Positions 43,289 through 51,301 are shown, counted from the first letter of the stretch. The stretch: DNA of 64,000 nucleotides from Betaproteobacteria bacterium (GCA_028292405.1 JAQGMJ010000043.1:90508-154507), one strand, 5' to 3'. The notes: generated by a model not told the origin, from the sequence alone. Program-made: numbers and translations.

Positions 43289-44257
43289 ATGAAGGTCGCA
43301 CTCAAACAATGGCTCGCTTGCGCGGGCTTGGCGCTGTTCTGCATGCAGGCGCAGGCGCAGAAATTTCCCGAGCGGCCGATCAAGGTGGTGGTGCCCTTCG
43401 GCCCCGGCGGCCTGGCCGACGTGTCGATGCGCATCGTCGCCAAGCGCATGAGCGAGCAGATGGGCCAGCAGGTCTACATCGAAAACCTGCCCTCGGCCGG
43501 CGGCATCAACGCCGCGCAAAACGTCGCCACTGCGACGCCCGACGGCTATACGCTGCTCCTGATGAGCAATGCGAACGCCATCGCGCCTTCACTGTTCAAG
43601 TCATTGCCCTACAGCCCGCTGAAGGATTTCGCGCCGGTCTCGACCATCGGCTTTTTCGACGTCATCCTGGTGGTGGACAAGGCGAGCCCGCTGAAGACCG
43701 TGGGCGACGTGATCGCGTCGGCGAAAAAGGATTCCGCAAAGTTCAACGCCGGCTCCATCGTCACCGGCAGTACGCAAAACCTTTCCGCCCTGCTGTTCAC
43801 CAGCCTGGCGGGCCTCTCCACCCCGGTGGTGCCGTTCAAGACTTCGGGCGAGGTGGTGACGGGGCTGAAGACCGGCGACATCCAGGTTGGTTTCGAGATG
43901 CTGCCGCCGCTGGCCGCGCAACTCAAGGCCGGCAGCCTGCGTGCCATCGCGGTGGCTTCGCCCAAGCGCCTGCCCTCGATGCCGGACGTGCCCACCGTGG
44001 CGGAGGCCGGCGTGCCCGGCTATCAGGTGGTGTCGTGGAACGGCGTAGCCGCGCCGGCGAAGACGCCGGCTGCCGTGGTGGCGCGTCTGAACGCCGAGCT
44101 GGTCAAGGCGATCGAATGGCCGGAAGTGAAAAAGCAACTGACCGATGCCGGCATCGAGCCGCGCACCATGTCGCCGGAAGCCTTTCGCGCGCAGATCGAG
44201 TCCGACACCGTCAAGTGGCGCAAGGTGATCGAGTCGGCGAAGATCGAAAAGCAATAG
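43289..44257 (+). CDS. Bug/TctC-family substrate-binding protein of the aromatic cluster
   Basis: A 322-residue exported binding protein with a signal peptide (LACAGLALFCMQAQAQ, cleavage near 23). Motifs are FPERPIKVVVPFGPGGLADVSMRIVAKRM, ENLPSAGGINAAQNVATATPDGYT and VPTVAEAGVPGYQVVSWNGVAAP. It lies between the VOC gene and ligI on the same strand. It probably captures the aromatic acid or pyrone dicarboxylate that this operon degrades. No TctAB permease genes are in the window. Confidence 0.92.
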   Translation: MKVALKQWLACAGLALFCMQAQAQKFPERPIKVVVPFGPGGLADVSMRIVAKRMSEQMGQQVYIENLPSAGGINAAQNVATATPDGYTLLLMSNANAIAPSLFKSLPYSPLKDFAPVSTIGFFDVILVVDKASPLKTVGDVIASAKKDSAKFNAGSIVTGSTQNLSALLFTSLAGLSTPVVPFKTSGEVVTGLKTGDIQVGFEMLPPLAAQLKAGSLRAIAVASPKRLPSMPDVPTVAEAGVPGYQVVSWNGVAAPAKTPAAVVARLNAELVKAIEWPEVKKQLTDAGIEPRTMSPEAFRAQIESDTVKWRKVIESAKIEKQ

Positions 44258-44306
44258 GCCATTCATCGGCCGCAAGCATTATTTTTTAGTAATTACAGGA
44301 AGTCTC

Positions 44307-45185
44307 ATGAGCAAAGAAATCAAGGCCTGCCGGGCCCCGGATCCGAACCCGATCAAGCCTACCTTCAAGCTGCCGCCCAACGCCTGCGACGCGCATTGCC
44401 ACGTCTTCGGCCCGGCCGCGCAGTTTCCGTATGCCGAGGACCGCAGCTATACGCCGCCGGACGCCGGCTTCGAGATGCTGCAGGCCCTGCACAAGCACCT
44501 CGGCTTTTCGCGCGCGGTGATCGTGCACGCGAGCTGCCACGGCACCGACAACACGGTGACGCTGGATGCGATCAAGCGCTCCAACGGCGCCTACCGCGGC
44601 GTTGCCATGCTGCATGCCGGCGTTACCGACAGCCAACTGGCTGATCTCAACGCCGGCGGCATGCGCGGCATGCGCTTCAACTTCGTCAAGCACCTGGGCG
44701 GCATGCAGGACATCGCGCTGTTCGACAAGCTGGTCGAGCGCGCCGAGCCGCTTGGCTGGCACGTGGTGCTGCACCTGGATGCCGAAGACCTGGAAGAGCA
44801 CGCGCCGCGCATCAAGCGCATGAAGGTGCCCTTCGTGATCGACCACATGGGCCGCGCCAAGGCCGCCGACAGCGTGCAGCAAAAGCCCTTCCAGATTCTG
44901 CTCGACCTGATGCGCCACAACCCGCTGGCCTGGGTGAAGATCTGCGGTTCCGAGCGTGTCTCGGTCGGCAAGCGCCCGTTCAAGGACGCCGTGCCATTCG
45001 CGCAGGCGCTGATCGAGGCCGCGCCGGACCGCGTGCTCTGGGGCACCGACTGGCCGCACCCGAACATCTCCAAGGACATGCCCAACGACGGCGAACTGGT
45101 CGATCTCTTCCCGGAATTCACCAGCGATCCGGCGATCCAGCAAAAAATCCTGGTCGATAACCCGGCGCGCCTGTACGGTTTTTGA
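44307..45185 (+). CDS. ligI: 2-pyrone-4,6-dicarboxylate lactonase (LigI type, amidohydrolase 2)
   Basis: A 292-residue TIM-barrel amidohydrolase. It has the LigI opening ACDAHCHVFGPAAQFPYAEDRSYTPPDA, VIVHASCHGTDN, GMRGMRFNFVKHLGG and the late catalytic Asp in LWGTDWPHPN. LigI hydrolyses 2-pyrone-4,6-dicarboxylate to 4-oxalomesaconate without a metal. GalB, encoded in the same run, then hydrates the product. Together they cover two successive steps of the protocatechuate 4,5-cleavage and gallate routes. Other steps (LigAB, LigC, LigK) are not in this window. Confidence 0.88.
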   Translation: MSKEIKACRAPDPNPIKPTFKLPPNACDAHCHVFGPAAQFPYAEDRSYTPPDAGFEMLQALHKHLGFSRAVIVHASCHGTDNTVTLDAIKRSNGAYRGVAMLHAGVTDSQLADLNAGGMRGMRFNFVKHLGGMQDIALFDKLVERAEPLGWHVVLHLDAEDLEEHAPRIKRMKVPFVIDHMGRAKAADSVQQKPFQILLDLMRHNPLAWVKICGSERVSVGKRPFKDAVPFAQALIEAAPDRVLWGTDWPHPNISKDMPNDGELVDLFPEFTSDPAIQQKILVDNPARLYGF

Positions 45186-45251
45186 GCGCCGCGCCCTTGT
45201 GGCGCGGGCGCGACAATTGGCGGCCGCGAGTCCCGCCTTTTCGGCCCCAGG

Positions 45252-45280
45252 TTGCAAAAACGGCCGCTTCCGGTTAAAGT
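45252..45280 (+). promoter_or_regulatory. Sigma-70 promoter of the aroG leader
   Basis: TTGCAA (45252-45257), a 17-base spacer and TAAAGT (45275-45280) form a reasonable promoter. Transcription would start near 45287, about 30 bases before the leader peptide ATG. Confidence 0.6.
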
Positions 45281-45317
45281 GGTCATCCGTTTTACGCAAA
45301 ACCCCTCTCACACCGCC

Positions 45318-45380
45318 ATGCGCCACGCTTTCTTTTTCGGCTACTTTTGGTTCTACCTCAGCCCCCGGCGGAGTTCGTAG
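45318..45380 (+). CDS. Aromatic-rich leader peptide of the aroG attenuator
   Basis: A 20-codon frame, ATG 45318 to TAG 45378-45380. It reads Met-Arg-His-Ala and then FFFGYFWFY, so eight of nine successive residues are aromatic (five Phe, two Tyr, one Trp). Such runs are the sensor of transcription attenuators: the ribosome stalls there when charged tRNA-Phe or tRNA-Tyr is scarce. The last codons (Pro-Arg-Arg) contain CCGGCGG (45365-45371), identical to the 3' arm of the downstream terminator and so able to compete for its 5' arm. The frame is too short for standard gene calls. Confidence 0.85.
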   Translation: MRHAFFFGYFWFYLSPRRSS

Positions 45381-45416
45381 AGTGAGATGCGTTTGAACTG
45401 AAACAGCAGATTCTCG

Positions 45417-45451
45417 AAAAACCGCCGGAGCAGACCCGGCGGTTTTTTTTT
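45417..45451 (+). terminator. Attenuator terminator upstream of aroG
   Basis: CCGCCGG (45422-45428), a 7-base loop and CCGGCGG (45436-45442), extended by an A-run/T-run pairing and followed by nine T. It lies 37 bases after the leader peptide stop and 52 bases before aroG. The upstream segment CCGGCGG at 45365-45371 can pair with 45422-45428 and prevent it forming. Confidence 0.9.
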
Positions 45452-45503
45452 GGGCTTCCTTCGTGCATTTTCAAAAACCTAACCGCAACCAGGACTCTCC
45501 ACC

Positions 45504-46616
45504 ATGACCGCCGCCGACTATCAGGGCAATCCGCCGCAGGACCGCACCTCCCGCACCGACGATGAACGCATCAAGAACATCATGCCCCTGCCGCCGCCCG
45601 AGCACCTGATCAAGTTTTTCCCCATCCAGGACACTCCGGTGGAGGGCCTGGTGGCCGACACGCGCCGCCGCATCCAGGACATCTTGCACGGTCGCGACGA
45701 CCGCCTGCTCGTGATCATCGGCCCCTGCTCGATCCACGATCCGCAGGCCGCCGTCGAATACGCGCGCAAGCTGAAAGCCGAGCGCGACCGCCACGCCGGC
45801 GAGCTTGAAGTGGTGATGCGCGTCTATTTCGAAAAGCCGCGCACCACGGTCGGCTGGAAGGGGCTGATCAACGACCCCTACCTGGACGAGAGCTTTCGCA
45901 TCAACGAGGGCCTGCGCATCGCCCGCGACCTGCTGATGCGCATCAACCAGGAAGGCGTGCCGGCCGGCTCCGAATTCCTCGACGTCATCTCGCCCCAGTA
46001 CATCGGCGACCTGATTTCCTGGGGCGCGATCGGCGCGCGCACCACCGAATCGCAGATCCACCGCGAACTCGCCTCCGGCATTTCCGCGCCGATCGGCTTC
46101 AAGAACGGCACCGACGGCAACGTCAAGATCGCGCTCGACGCCATCCAGGCGGCGCGCCGCGGCCACCACTTTCTCTCGGTGCACAAGAACGGCCAGGTGT
46201 CGGCGGTGCAGACCAACGGCAACCCGGACTGCCATATCATCCTGCGCGGCGGCAAGGGGCCGAACTACGACGCCGCCTCGGTGGCCGCCGCGGTGCAGGA
46301 ACTCGAAGGCGCGAAGCTGCCGACCAAGCTGATGATCGACTTCTCCCACGCCAACAGCTCGAAGAAATACGAAAAGCAAACCGAAGTGGCGCGCGATGTC
46401 GGCGACCAGATCGGCGGCGGCTCGCACCACATCTTCGGCGTGATGATCGAAAGCCACTTGAAAGACGGCGCGCAGAAATTCACCCCGGGCGTCGACTCGC
46501 CGGCCAAGCTGGAATACGGCAAGAGCATCACCGACGGCTGCATCGGCTGGGAGCCCAGCGTCGATGTGCTGAATGTGCTGGCGCAGGCGGTGAAGAAGCG
46601 CCGCGCCGGAAAATAA
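45504..46616 (+). CDS. aroG: 3-deoxy-7-phosphoheptulonate synthase, class I
   Basis: A 370-residue DAHP synthase that joins phosphoenolpyruvate and erythrose 4-phosphate, the first step to Phe, Tyr and Trp. Conserved elements are LLVIIGPCSIHDP (active site), VMRVYFEKPRTTVGWKG, IGFKNGTDGN and KLMIDFSHANSSK, with metal-binding His and Cys present. The N-terminal extension of about 60 residues is the type that carries the aromatic feedback site in AroF/G/H. Expression should also be attenuated through the aromatic leader peptide upstream. AGGA precedes the ATG. Confidence 0.96.
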   Translation: MTAADYQGNPPQDRTSRTDDERIKNIMPLPPPEHLIKFFPIQDTPVEGLVADTRRRIQDILHGRDDRLLVIIGPCSIHDPQAAVEYARKLKAERDRHAGELEVVMRVYFEKPRTTVGWKGLINDPYLDESFRINEGLRIARDLLMRINQEGVPAGSEFLDVISPQYIGDLISWGAIGARTTESQIHRELASGISAPIGFKNGTDGNVKIALDAIQAARRGHHFLSVHKNGQVSAVQTNGNPDCHIILRGGKGPNYDAASVAAAVQELEGAKLPTKLMIDFSHANSSKKYEKQTEVARDVGDQIGGGSHHIFGVMIESHLKDGAQKFTPGVDSPAKLEYGKSITDGCIGWEPSVDVLNVLAQAVKKRRAGK

Positions 46617-46619
46617 GGA

Positions 46620-47030
46620 TCAGCGGCAATACCACGGCAGGAAGTTGCCGTCCTTGAAGGTCTTGCAGCGCGCCAGCTCTTCGGCCGTCGGCTTCATGGT
46701 CGACGGCTTGACCGGCGCGGTGCAGACCGGACTGTCGGTGAATTCGTCGCCGCATTTGTAAACGTAGGTGTTCTTGCCGGTCTTCGGATCCTTGAGCTTG
46801 AGACGCTTGGCGCGCGGCACGTTCCTGCGCGCGGCCTGTTCTTCGGGCGTCAGGGGCGCGGGTGGCACCACTTCCACCGCGCGCGGGCGGTTCGGCTGGT
46901 TTTCGTTCGGGTCATCGAGGCGCAGGATGTCTTTTGCGGGTGCCTGGCCGAAGGCGCTGGCGGCAAGCAGCAACGATAGCAGCGCTGCGGAAAGGCGCGC
47001 CGCGCGCGGCGTGGTCATGGGGTGAAGCAT
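46620..47030 (-). CDS. Exported Cys-containing protein of unknown function
   Basis: A 136-residue protein with a clear signal peptide (ARLSAALLSLLLAASAFGQ, cleavage near 25) and a Pro/Arg-rich mature start. Four Cys sit in the C-terminal half (YKCGDEFTDSPVC...ARCKTF...WYCR), fit for two disulfides. I do not recognise a named family. The ATG at 47030 is secure because AGGAGGAAAC directly precedes it. It is convergent with aroG, with only 3 bases between stops. Confidence 0.75.
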   Translation of the reverse strand: MLHPMTTPRAARLSAALLSLLLAASAFGQAPAKDILRLDDPNENQPNRPRAVEVVPPAPLTPEEQAARRNVPRAKRLKLKDPKTGKNTYVYKCGDEFTDSPVCTAPVKPSTMKPTAEELARCKTFKDGNFLPWYCR

Positions 47031-47140
47031 GTTTCCTCCTTTGAGTCGGTGTTGCCAGCCTTGCAGCTGTTTCGTCATGCGATGCCGCCGCTTGAGGCCA
47101 AACGCCAGCCTACCGCGTTTTTGGATTGCTATCCGCTGGT

Positions 47141-47614
47141 CTAGATGCTGCCGAGAAACAAACGGGTTAGCCGGTAGATGCGCGGCCGTTCGCTTTCGCG
47201 CGGCCCGGCGATGTTGAGATTTTTGATCGGGTGCGCTTCCATCCACTGTGCAATCGCGTCGATCAGCGGCGCCAGGTCCTGCCCTTCCAGTTGCAGCACC
47301 AGGCAGGGCTTGCCGGCCGCTGTCGCCGCCTTTTTCGCCTCGAAAGCGTCGTCCTCGAGGTCGCCCTGGTTGATGATCAGGGTGGCGTCGCTGTCCTGCA
47401 CGTTGAGCGCGATGCTTTCGAGGTCGCCGTCGGAAATCGTTTCCGACAGCTTGTAGCGTGCTTCGAGCTTGCCGTCCTCGGCGCGCCGGCCGCGCGGACA
47501 CCAGCCGCCATGGGGCAACGGGCGGCTGAGGGCCCAGTCGAGCGCGGCGCGGCTGACGCCGGTCTCGCAGCCCGCGGTGACTTTTGAAACATGGTTGAAA
47601 ACGGTGAAGTTCAT
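47141..47614 (-). CDS. Putative molybdenum carrier (MoCo_carrier/Rossmann LOG-like) family protein
   Basis: A 157-residue protein. GCETGVSRAALDWALSRPLPHGGWCPRGRRAEDG is close to the G-x-x-T-G-V-D-x-A-A-L-D...HGGWCP-x-GR-x-AEDG signature of the 'putative molybdenum carrier' family, whose fold is Rossmann-like. One family Gln/Gly position is altered (CETGVSRA). The name comes from structural similarity only, and metal binding is unproven. The gene lies far from the mod cluster and shows no operon partner, so a molybdenum link is weak here. Confidence 0.75.
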   Translation of the reverse strand: MNFTVFNHVSKVTAGCETGVSRAALDWALSRPLPHGGWCPRGRRAEDGKLEARYKLSETISDGDLESIALNVQDSDATLIINQGDLEDDAFEAKKAATAAGKPCLVLQLEGQDLAPLIDAIAQWMEAHPIKNLNIAGPRESERPRIYRLTRLFLGSI

Positions 47615-47770
47615 CTGTGTGGCGCTTAGGCGCGGCGCGGGCGCGGGACCACAGCATAGCGTATCGCCCGCCCCGCAAGCTCGCGGCGCGGCTTTTGGTT
47701 ACACTGCGCGCTTGAAAAATATTGCGCGCCTGAAGCAGGTGGCGCGCATAGAGACAAAAGCTCCACGCCC

Positions 47771-48538
47771 ATGGCTTTCCCGCTGGCCGATTTTCCACTG
47801 ATCTCCTTTTTCGCCGCGCCTTTCGTGGTGCTTGCCGCCTACATCGTCTTCGGCATCACCGGTTTCGGCGCGACGGTGATCATCGTGCCGTTGCTGGCGC
47901 AGGTGCTGCCGCTGAAATTCCTGGTGCCGCTGTGCGTTGTGCTGGACCTGTCGGCCTTCGTGCTGCTGTCGGCAAAAAGCGCGGGCAAGATCGACCGCGC
48001 CGAGGTGCGCTGGGTGACGCCTTTCATGTTGCTGGGCATCGTTATCGGCGCGGTGACCCTGGCGAAGGCGCCGGAGCGCGCGCTGATCCTGGGACTGGGC
48101 GTGTTCATCACCGGCTACGCGGTGCTCAGCCTGACCGCATTTCGCCTGCATGCCTCGACGATCACGCGCGGCTGGGGCGTGCCGGTGGGTATCGTCGGCG
48201 GCATTTCGAGTTCGCTATTCGGCATCGGCGGCCCGCTGTACGCGATCTACATCTCGCGCCGCACCACGGACGCCGGGGTGATGCGCGCCACCATGAGCAC
48301 GCTGATTTTGATGAGCGGGCTGACGCGCTTTTTGATGTTCATCGCCAACGGCCTGTTGCTGTCGTGGACCATCGCCACCGCCTGGCTGCTGTTGTTACCC
48401 TGCGTCTGGGGCGGCGCCATGCTGGGGATGAAGCTGCACGACCGGCTCTCGCTGGCCAACGTGCGGCGGACGATTCACGTGGTGCTGCTGCTGTCGGGCG
48501 CCTCGCTGATCGTGCGCGCCTGGGCCATGCCCGGTTAA
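47771..48538 (+). CDS. TauE/SafE-family sulfite/organosulfonate exporter
   Basis: A 255-residue inner-membrane protein with about eight helices and the TauE/SafE repeats: FVVLAAYIVFGITGFGATVIIVPLLAQ and the second-half copy VGIVGGISSSLFGIGGPLYAIYIS. Members export sulfite, sulfoacetate or other small sulfur or carbon acids. The substrate cannot be predicted. It is followed 36 bases later by a cyclic-nucleotide-binding-domain gene that may share its transcript. Confidence 0.88.
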   Translation: MAFPLADFPLISFFAAPFVVLAAYIVFGITGFGATVIIVPLLAQVLPLKFLVPLCVVLDLSAFVLLSAKSAGKIDRAEVRWVTPFMLLGIVIGAVTLAKAPERALILGLGVFITGYAVLSLTAFRLHASTITRGWGVPVGIVGGISSSLFGIGGPLYAIYISRRTTDAGVMRATMSTLILMSGLTRFLMFIANGLLLSWTIATAWLLLLPCVWGGAMLGMKLHDRLSLANVRRTIHVVLLLSGASLIVRAWAMPG

Positions 48539-48574
48539 ACTGGCAGAATTGCGCTAATTCGTAGCGAGGGCGGC

Positions 48575-49084
48575 ATGTCTGAGACGATGTTTCCGGATTT
48601 CGAGAATTTGGGCAACGCGGTGGGCTACGCGGAAAAAATCCGCCAGGTGGTCGGCCACAACGCGCTGTTCGACGATTTCACGGTGGAAGACCTGAAGCAC
48701 CTCGGGCCCTATATGCATGTGTACCGCGCGCCGCCGCACGGGCGCATCATTGTCGAGGGCGAGCGCGGCGACTTCATGGCCTTCACCATCGACGGCCTGG
48801 TCGACGTCACGAAGAAGGACCGCTGGGACGTGGTCAAGCGCATCGCCGTCGTGCAGGCCGGCGCCGCCCTGGGCGAAATGTCGATGATCGATGGCGAGGC
48901 GCGCTTCGCTTCCTGCGCGGCGATCGAGGCCACCACTTTCGCCGTGCTGACGCGGGTCAAGCTGCAGGAGCTGATCACCAACGAGCCGCGCCTGGCCTCG
49001 AAGATCCTGATGAAGCTGGTCTACATGCTGTCGCAGCGTCTGCGCCAGACCAGCGCGAAGCTGGTCAACTACCTGGAAAAGTAG
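48575..49084 (+). CDS. Stand-alone cyclic-nucleotide-binding domain protein
   Basis: A 169-residue protein consisting of one CRP-like cNMP-binding beta-roll (residues about 35-140) with no DNA-binding HTH after it. The phosphate-binding cassette appears as GAALGEMSMIDGEARFASCAA, where GE is kept and the usual R-(S/T)-A reads R-F-A-S. The C-terminal helix (LMKLVYMLSQRLRQTSAKL) could mediate dimer contacts. It probably senses a nucleotide and signals through a partner protein. The partner is unknown. Confidence 0.8.
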   Translation: MSETMFPDFENLGNAVGYAEKIRQVVGHNALFDDFTVEDLKHLGPYMHVYRAPPHGRIIVEGERGDFMAFTIDGLVDVTKKDRWDVVKRIAVVQAGAALGEMSMIDGEARFASCAAIEATTFAVLTRVKLQELITNEPRLASKILMKLVYMLSQRLRQTSAKLVNYLEK

Positions 49085-49114
49085 GCTACCGGAGTTCGAG
49101 CCGCCAAAACAAAA

Positions 49115-49136
49115 AAGGGCCGCATTAGCGGCCCTT
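49115..49136. terminator. Bidirectional terminator
   Basis: AAGGGCCGC-ATTA-GCGGCCCTT, a perfect 9-bp stem with A-run before and T-rich sequence after. It separates the cNMP-domain gene (+) from the anti-sigma gene (-) and can serve both. Confidence 0.9.
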
Positions 49137-49158
49137 GGTTCTTTGTAACGTACGCGTG

Positions 49159-49932
49159 CTACCAGAAATTGTGGCAACGGCCCCTGAACATCACCGGCCC
49201 GCTGGGCACGCCGGTCTTCGAGCCGCCGGGCGGCTCCATGCTCACCGCCAGCGCCTTGTACTGGGCGATCGACTTGTCGGCGATCACCGGCAGCTTCATC
49301 ACGTGCTTGCCCTTGCCGGTGATCAGGCCGAGCGACTTCGGCTGGCCGGCTTCGTCCATGCCCCAGAGCTCGAGGCTGGCGTCTACCGGCATGGCGTCGC
49401 CTTCGTATTTCATCCACAACTCGTCGGACTTGCGGCCGATGTAGACCATCAGCATGGTCTTGCCGCTGCCGTCGGTCAGGGTGGCGACGTAGGAGGGCTG
49501 CCAGGGATTGGCGCCGTCGGAGACGCGCACCGGCTTGACCACTTCGTGTTCGACCACCTGGGTATGCTCGACCACTTGCGGCGGACGCACGCCGATGAAT
49601 ATGGCCAGCGCGGCTGCAACGCCGGAAGCGCCTAGGCCGAAGGAACGCCAGAACGCCAGGCTTTCCCACCAGCCGGCGGCCGCCCTGGCTGGTGCGCGGG
49701 TCTCACTGATGGCCCCGGCGATGCGCGGCCACAGCGATTGCGGTGGCCTGGCTTCGCCGACGGCAACCGCCATCGGCGTGAGCCGGGTTTCCCACTCGCC
49801 GACACTGCGGCGCAAGGCTGCGTCCTGCAGCATCCAGGCGGCAAACCGGCGACGCGCGCCGCCCGCGAGCGTGCCGAGCACATACTCGGCAGCCAGGCGT
49901 TCGATCAGTTCCGGTTTGTTGCGGTAATCCAT
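49159..49932 (-). CDS. Anti-sigma factor, RskA family
   Basis: A 257-residue single-pass membrane protein. The cytoplasmic N-terminus (LIERLAAEYVLGTLAGGARRRFAAWM) is the zinc-less anti-sigma domain. A transmembrane helix lies near residues 95-115 (SFGLGASGVAAALAIFIGV). The periplasmic RskA domain follows (YVATLTDGSGKTMLMVYIGRK, LELWGMDEAGQPKSLGLI). It should hold the ECF sigma factor encoded 62 bases upstream inactive at the membrane until a periplasmic signal frees it. Confidence 0.88.
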   Translation of the reverse strand: MDYRNKPELIERLAAEYVLGTLAGGARRRFAAWMLQDAALRRSVGEWETRLTPMAVAVGEARPPQSLWPRIAGAISETRAPARAAAGWWESLAFWRSFGLGASGVAAALAIFIGVRPPQVVEHTQVVEHEVVKPVRVSDGANPWQPSYVATLTDGSGKTMLMVYIGRKSDELWMKYEGDAMPVDASLELWGMDEAGQPKSLGLITGKGKHVMKLPVIADKSIAQYKALAVSMEPPGGSKTGVPSGPVMFRGRCHNFW

Positions 49933-49994
49933 GATTTCAGAGTTTAAACACTTCCCTGCGGTTTAATAGCGGCAAAACCGGGTGATACGCCCGT

Positions 49995-50582
49995 CTATTG
50001 CCCTTCGATGCCGGCCGCACCCAAACAATCCTTCAGCTTCATCAGCCCGCGGCGCACCCAGGTTTTCACCGTGCCCAGCGGCTGGTTCAGCTTTTCGGCC
50101 AGCTCCACATGGGTCAGGCCCTCGAAAAACGCCATGCGGATCGCTTGTTGCTGTTTCGCTTCCAGGCCGCCCAGGCAGCGTGCAATCGCGCTGGCTTCGA
50201 CGGACTGCTCCAGCAGGGCCAGCGGTCCGGGTTCGTCGGTCTCGAAAGACTCGAACACCGCATCGTCATCCGTGGGGTCCTCGAAATTCGGCCGCCGCAA
50301 AACGTCCAGGCAGCGGTTGCGCACGATACTGGTCATCCAGGTCATCGGCGCCGACAACTGCAACTGGTAGTCGGCACAGTGCTTCCAGATGCTTACATAG
50401 CACTCCTGCAATACTTCTTCGGCCCAGTCTTCACGTCTAAGTATACGGAGGGCAACGCCAAACAGTTTCGAGGATGTGCCCTGATACAACAGTTCGAAGG
50501 CCGCCATCGAGTCGTCATCGCGCCTGCTGGCTTGGGCCAGCAGGGCGGAAAGACGCTGATTCTGTTCGGGGCTGGTTGCCAT
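49995..50582 (-). CDS. ECF RNA polymerase sigma factor, SigK/RpoE-like
   Basis: A 195-residue ECF sigma factor. Region 2 (residues about 25-95: FELLYQGTSSKLFGVALRILRREDWAEEVLQECYVSIW) binds the -10 element and core enzyme. Region 4 (about 135-185: LTHVELAEKLNQPLGTVKTWVRRGLMKLK) binds -35. It pairs with the RskA-type anti-sigma factor downstream. It begins 21 bases after the cobalamin adenosyltransferase gene, so the three may form one transcript. The stimulus is unknown. Confidence 0.92.
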   Translation of the reverse strand: MATSPEQNQRLSALLAQASRRDDDSMAAFELLYQGTSSKLFGVALRILRREDWAEEVLQECYVSIWKHCADYQLQLSAPMTWMTSIVRNRCLDVLRRPNFEDPTDDDAVFESFETDEPGPLALLEQSVEASAIARCLGGLEAKQQQAIRMAFFEGLTHVELAEKLNQPLGTVKTWVRRGLMKLKDCLGAAGIEGQ

Positions 50583-50603
50583 ATTATTGATTTTACAGGG
50601 TTT

Positions 50604-51155
50604 TTATTTATTCTTGCCCTGCTGCCACAACACGTCGGTACCGCCCGCATGGCGGTTGAGGACGCGCCCCAGCACAAACAAAAGATCGGATAAGCGATTC
50701 AGATACTGGCGCACCAGGTCCGATACCGCTTCCGTGGCCGCCAGCGACACCACGGCGCGCTCGGCGCGTCGGCATACCGTGCGCGCCAGGTGCGCCATCG
50801 CCGCGCTTTTCGCCCCGCCCGGAAGAATGAAGTCCTTCAGCGGCGGCAAATCGGCGTTGTAGCCGTCCAGCAGATCTTCCAGGCGTTTCACCTGCGCCTC
50901 GGTGACATTGTTGAAGCCGGGGATGCACAGTTCGCCGCCGAGATCGAACAAGTCGTGCTGGATTCCGGTCAGGGCCGCGTGGGCGCTTTGGGGCAAGTCT
51001 TCGCAGAGTAACAAACCGATGGTCGAATTGAGTTCGTCCACTTCGCCGAGGGCGTGGATGCGCAGCGAATCCTTCGGCACGCGCGAGCCGTCACCCAGCC
51101 CGGTGGTGCCTGCATCACCGGTGCGCGTATAGATTTTGGAAAGACGGTTGCCCAT
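50604..51155 (-). CDS. Cob(I)yrinic acid a,c-diamide adenosyltransferase, PduO type
   Basis: A 183-residue enzyme that transfers adenosine from ATP to cobalamin to make adenosylcobalamin. It has the PduO/MMAB signature KIYTRTGDAGTTGLGDGSRVPKDSLRIHALGEVDELN at the N-terminus (ATP-binding loop) and helical bundle residues such as ARTVCRRAER and YLNRLSDLLFVLGR. The ATG at 51155 is the family start; a 32-residue upstream extension lacks family features. It lies just upstream of an ECF sigma gene and divergent from a GbsR-type regulator. Confidence 0.92.
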   Translation of the reverse strand: MGNRLSKIYTRTGDAGTTGLGDGSRVPKDSLRIHALGEVDELNSTIGLLLCEDLPQSAHAALTGIQHDLFDLGGELCIPGFNNVTEAQVKRLEDLLDGYNADLPPLKDFILPGGAKSAAMAHLARTVCRRAERAVVSLAATEAVSDLVRQYLNRLSDLLFVLGRVLNRHAGGTDVLWQQGKNK

Positions 51156-51253
51156 TTTTTGGCCGAAAAAATCCGGAAATCCTTGAACGGCAAGGATTAT
51201 ATCGGGACCACGGAATGGTAATGAAACCAATTCGCATAAAGAGTGGTCCATAA

Positions 51254-51301
51254 CTAACAGTCAGTCATGTGGTTTTCATAATTTCTGTATTGACAGAAAT
51301 T
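51254..51301 (+). promoter_or_regulatory. Promoter with overlapping AATTTCTGT palindrome for the second GbsR operon
   Basis: CTAACA (51254-51259), a 17-base spacer and CATAAT (51277-51282) form a promoter. A perfect inverted repeat, AATTTCTGT-ATTG-ACAGAAATT (51280-51301), starts on the last three bases of the -10 box. The layout repeats that of the paralogue at 5563-5612 and suggests autoregulation. Confidence 0.6.
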
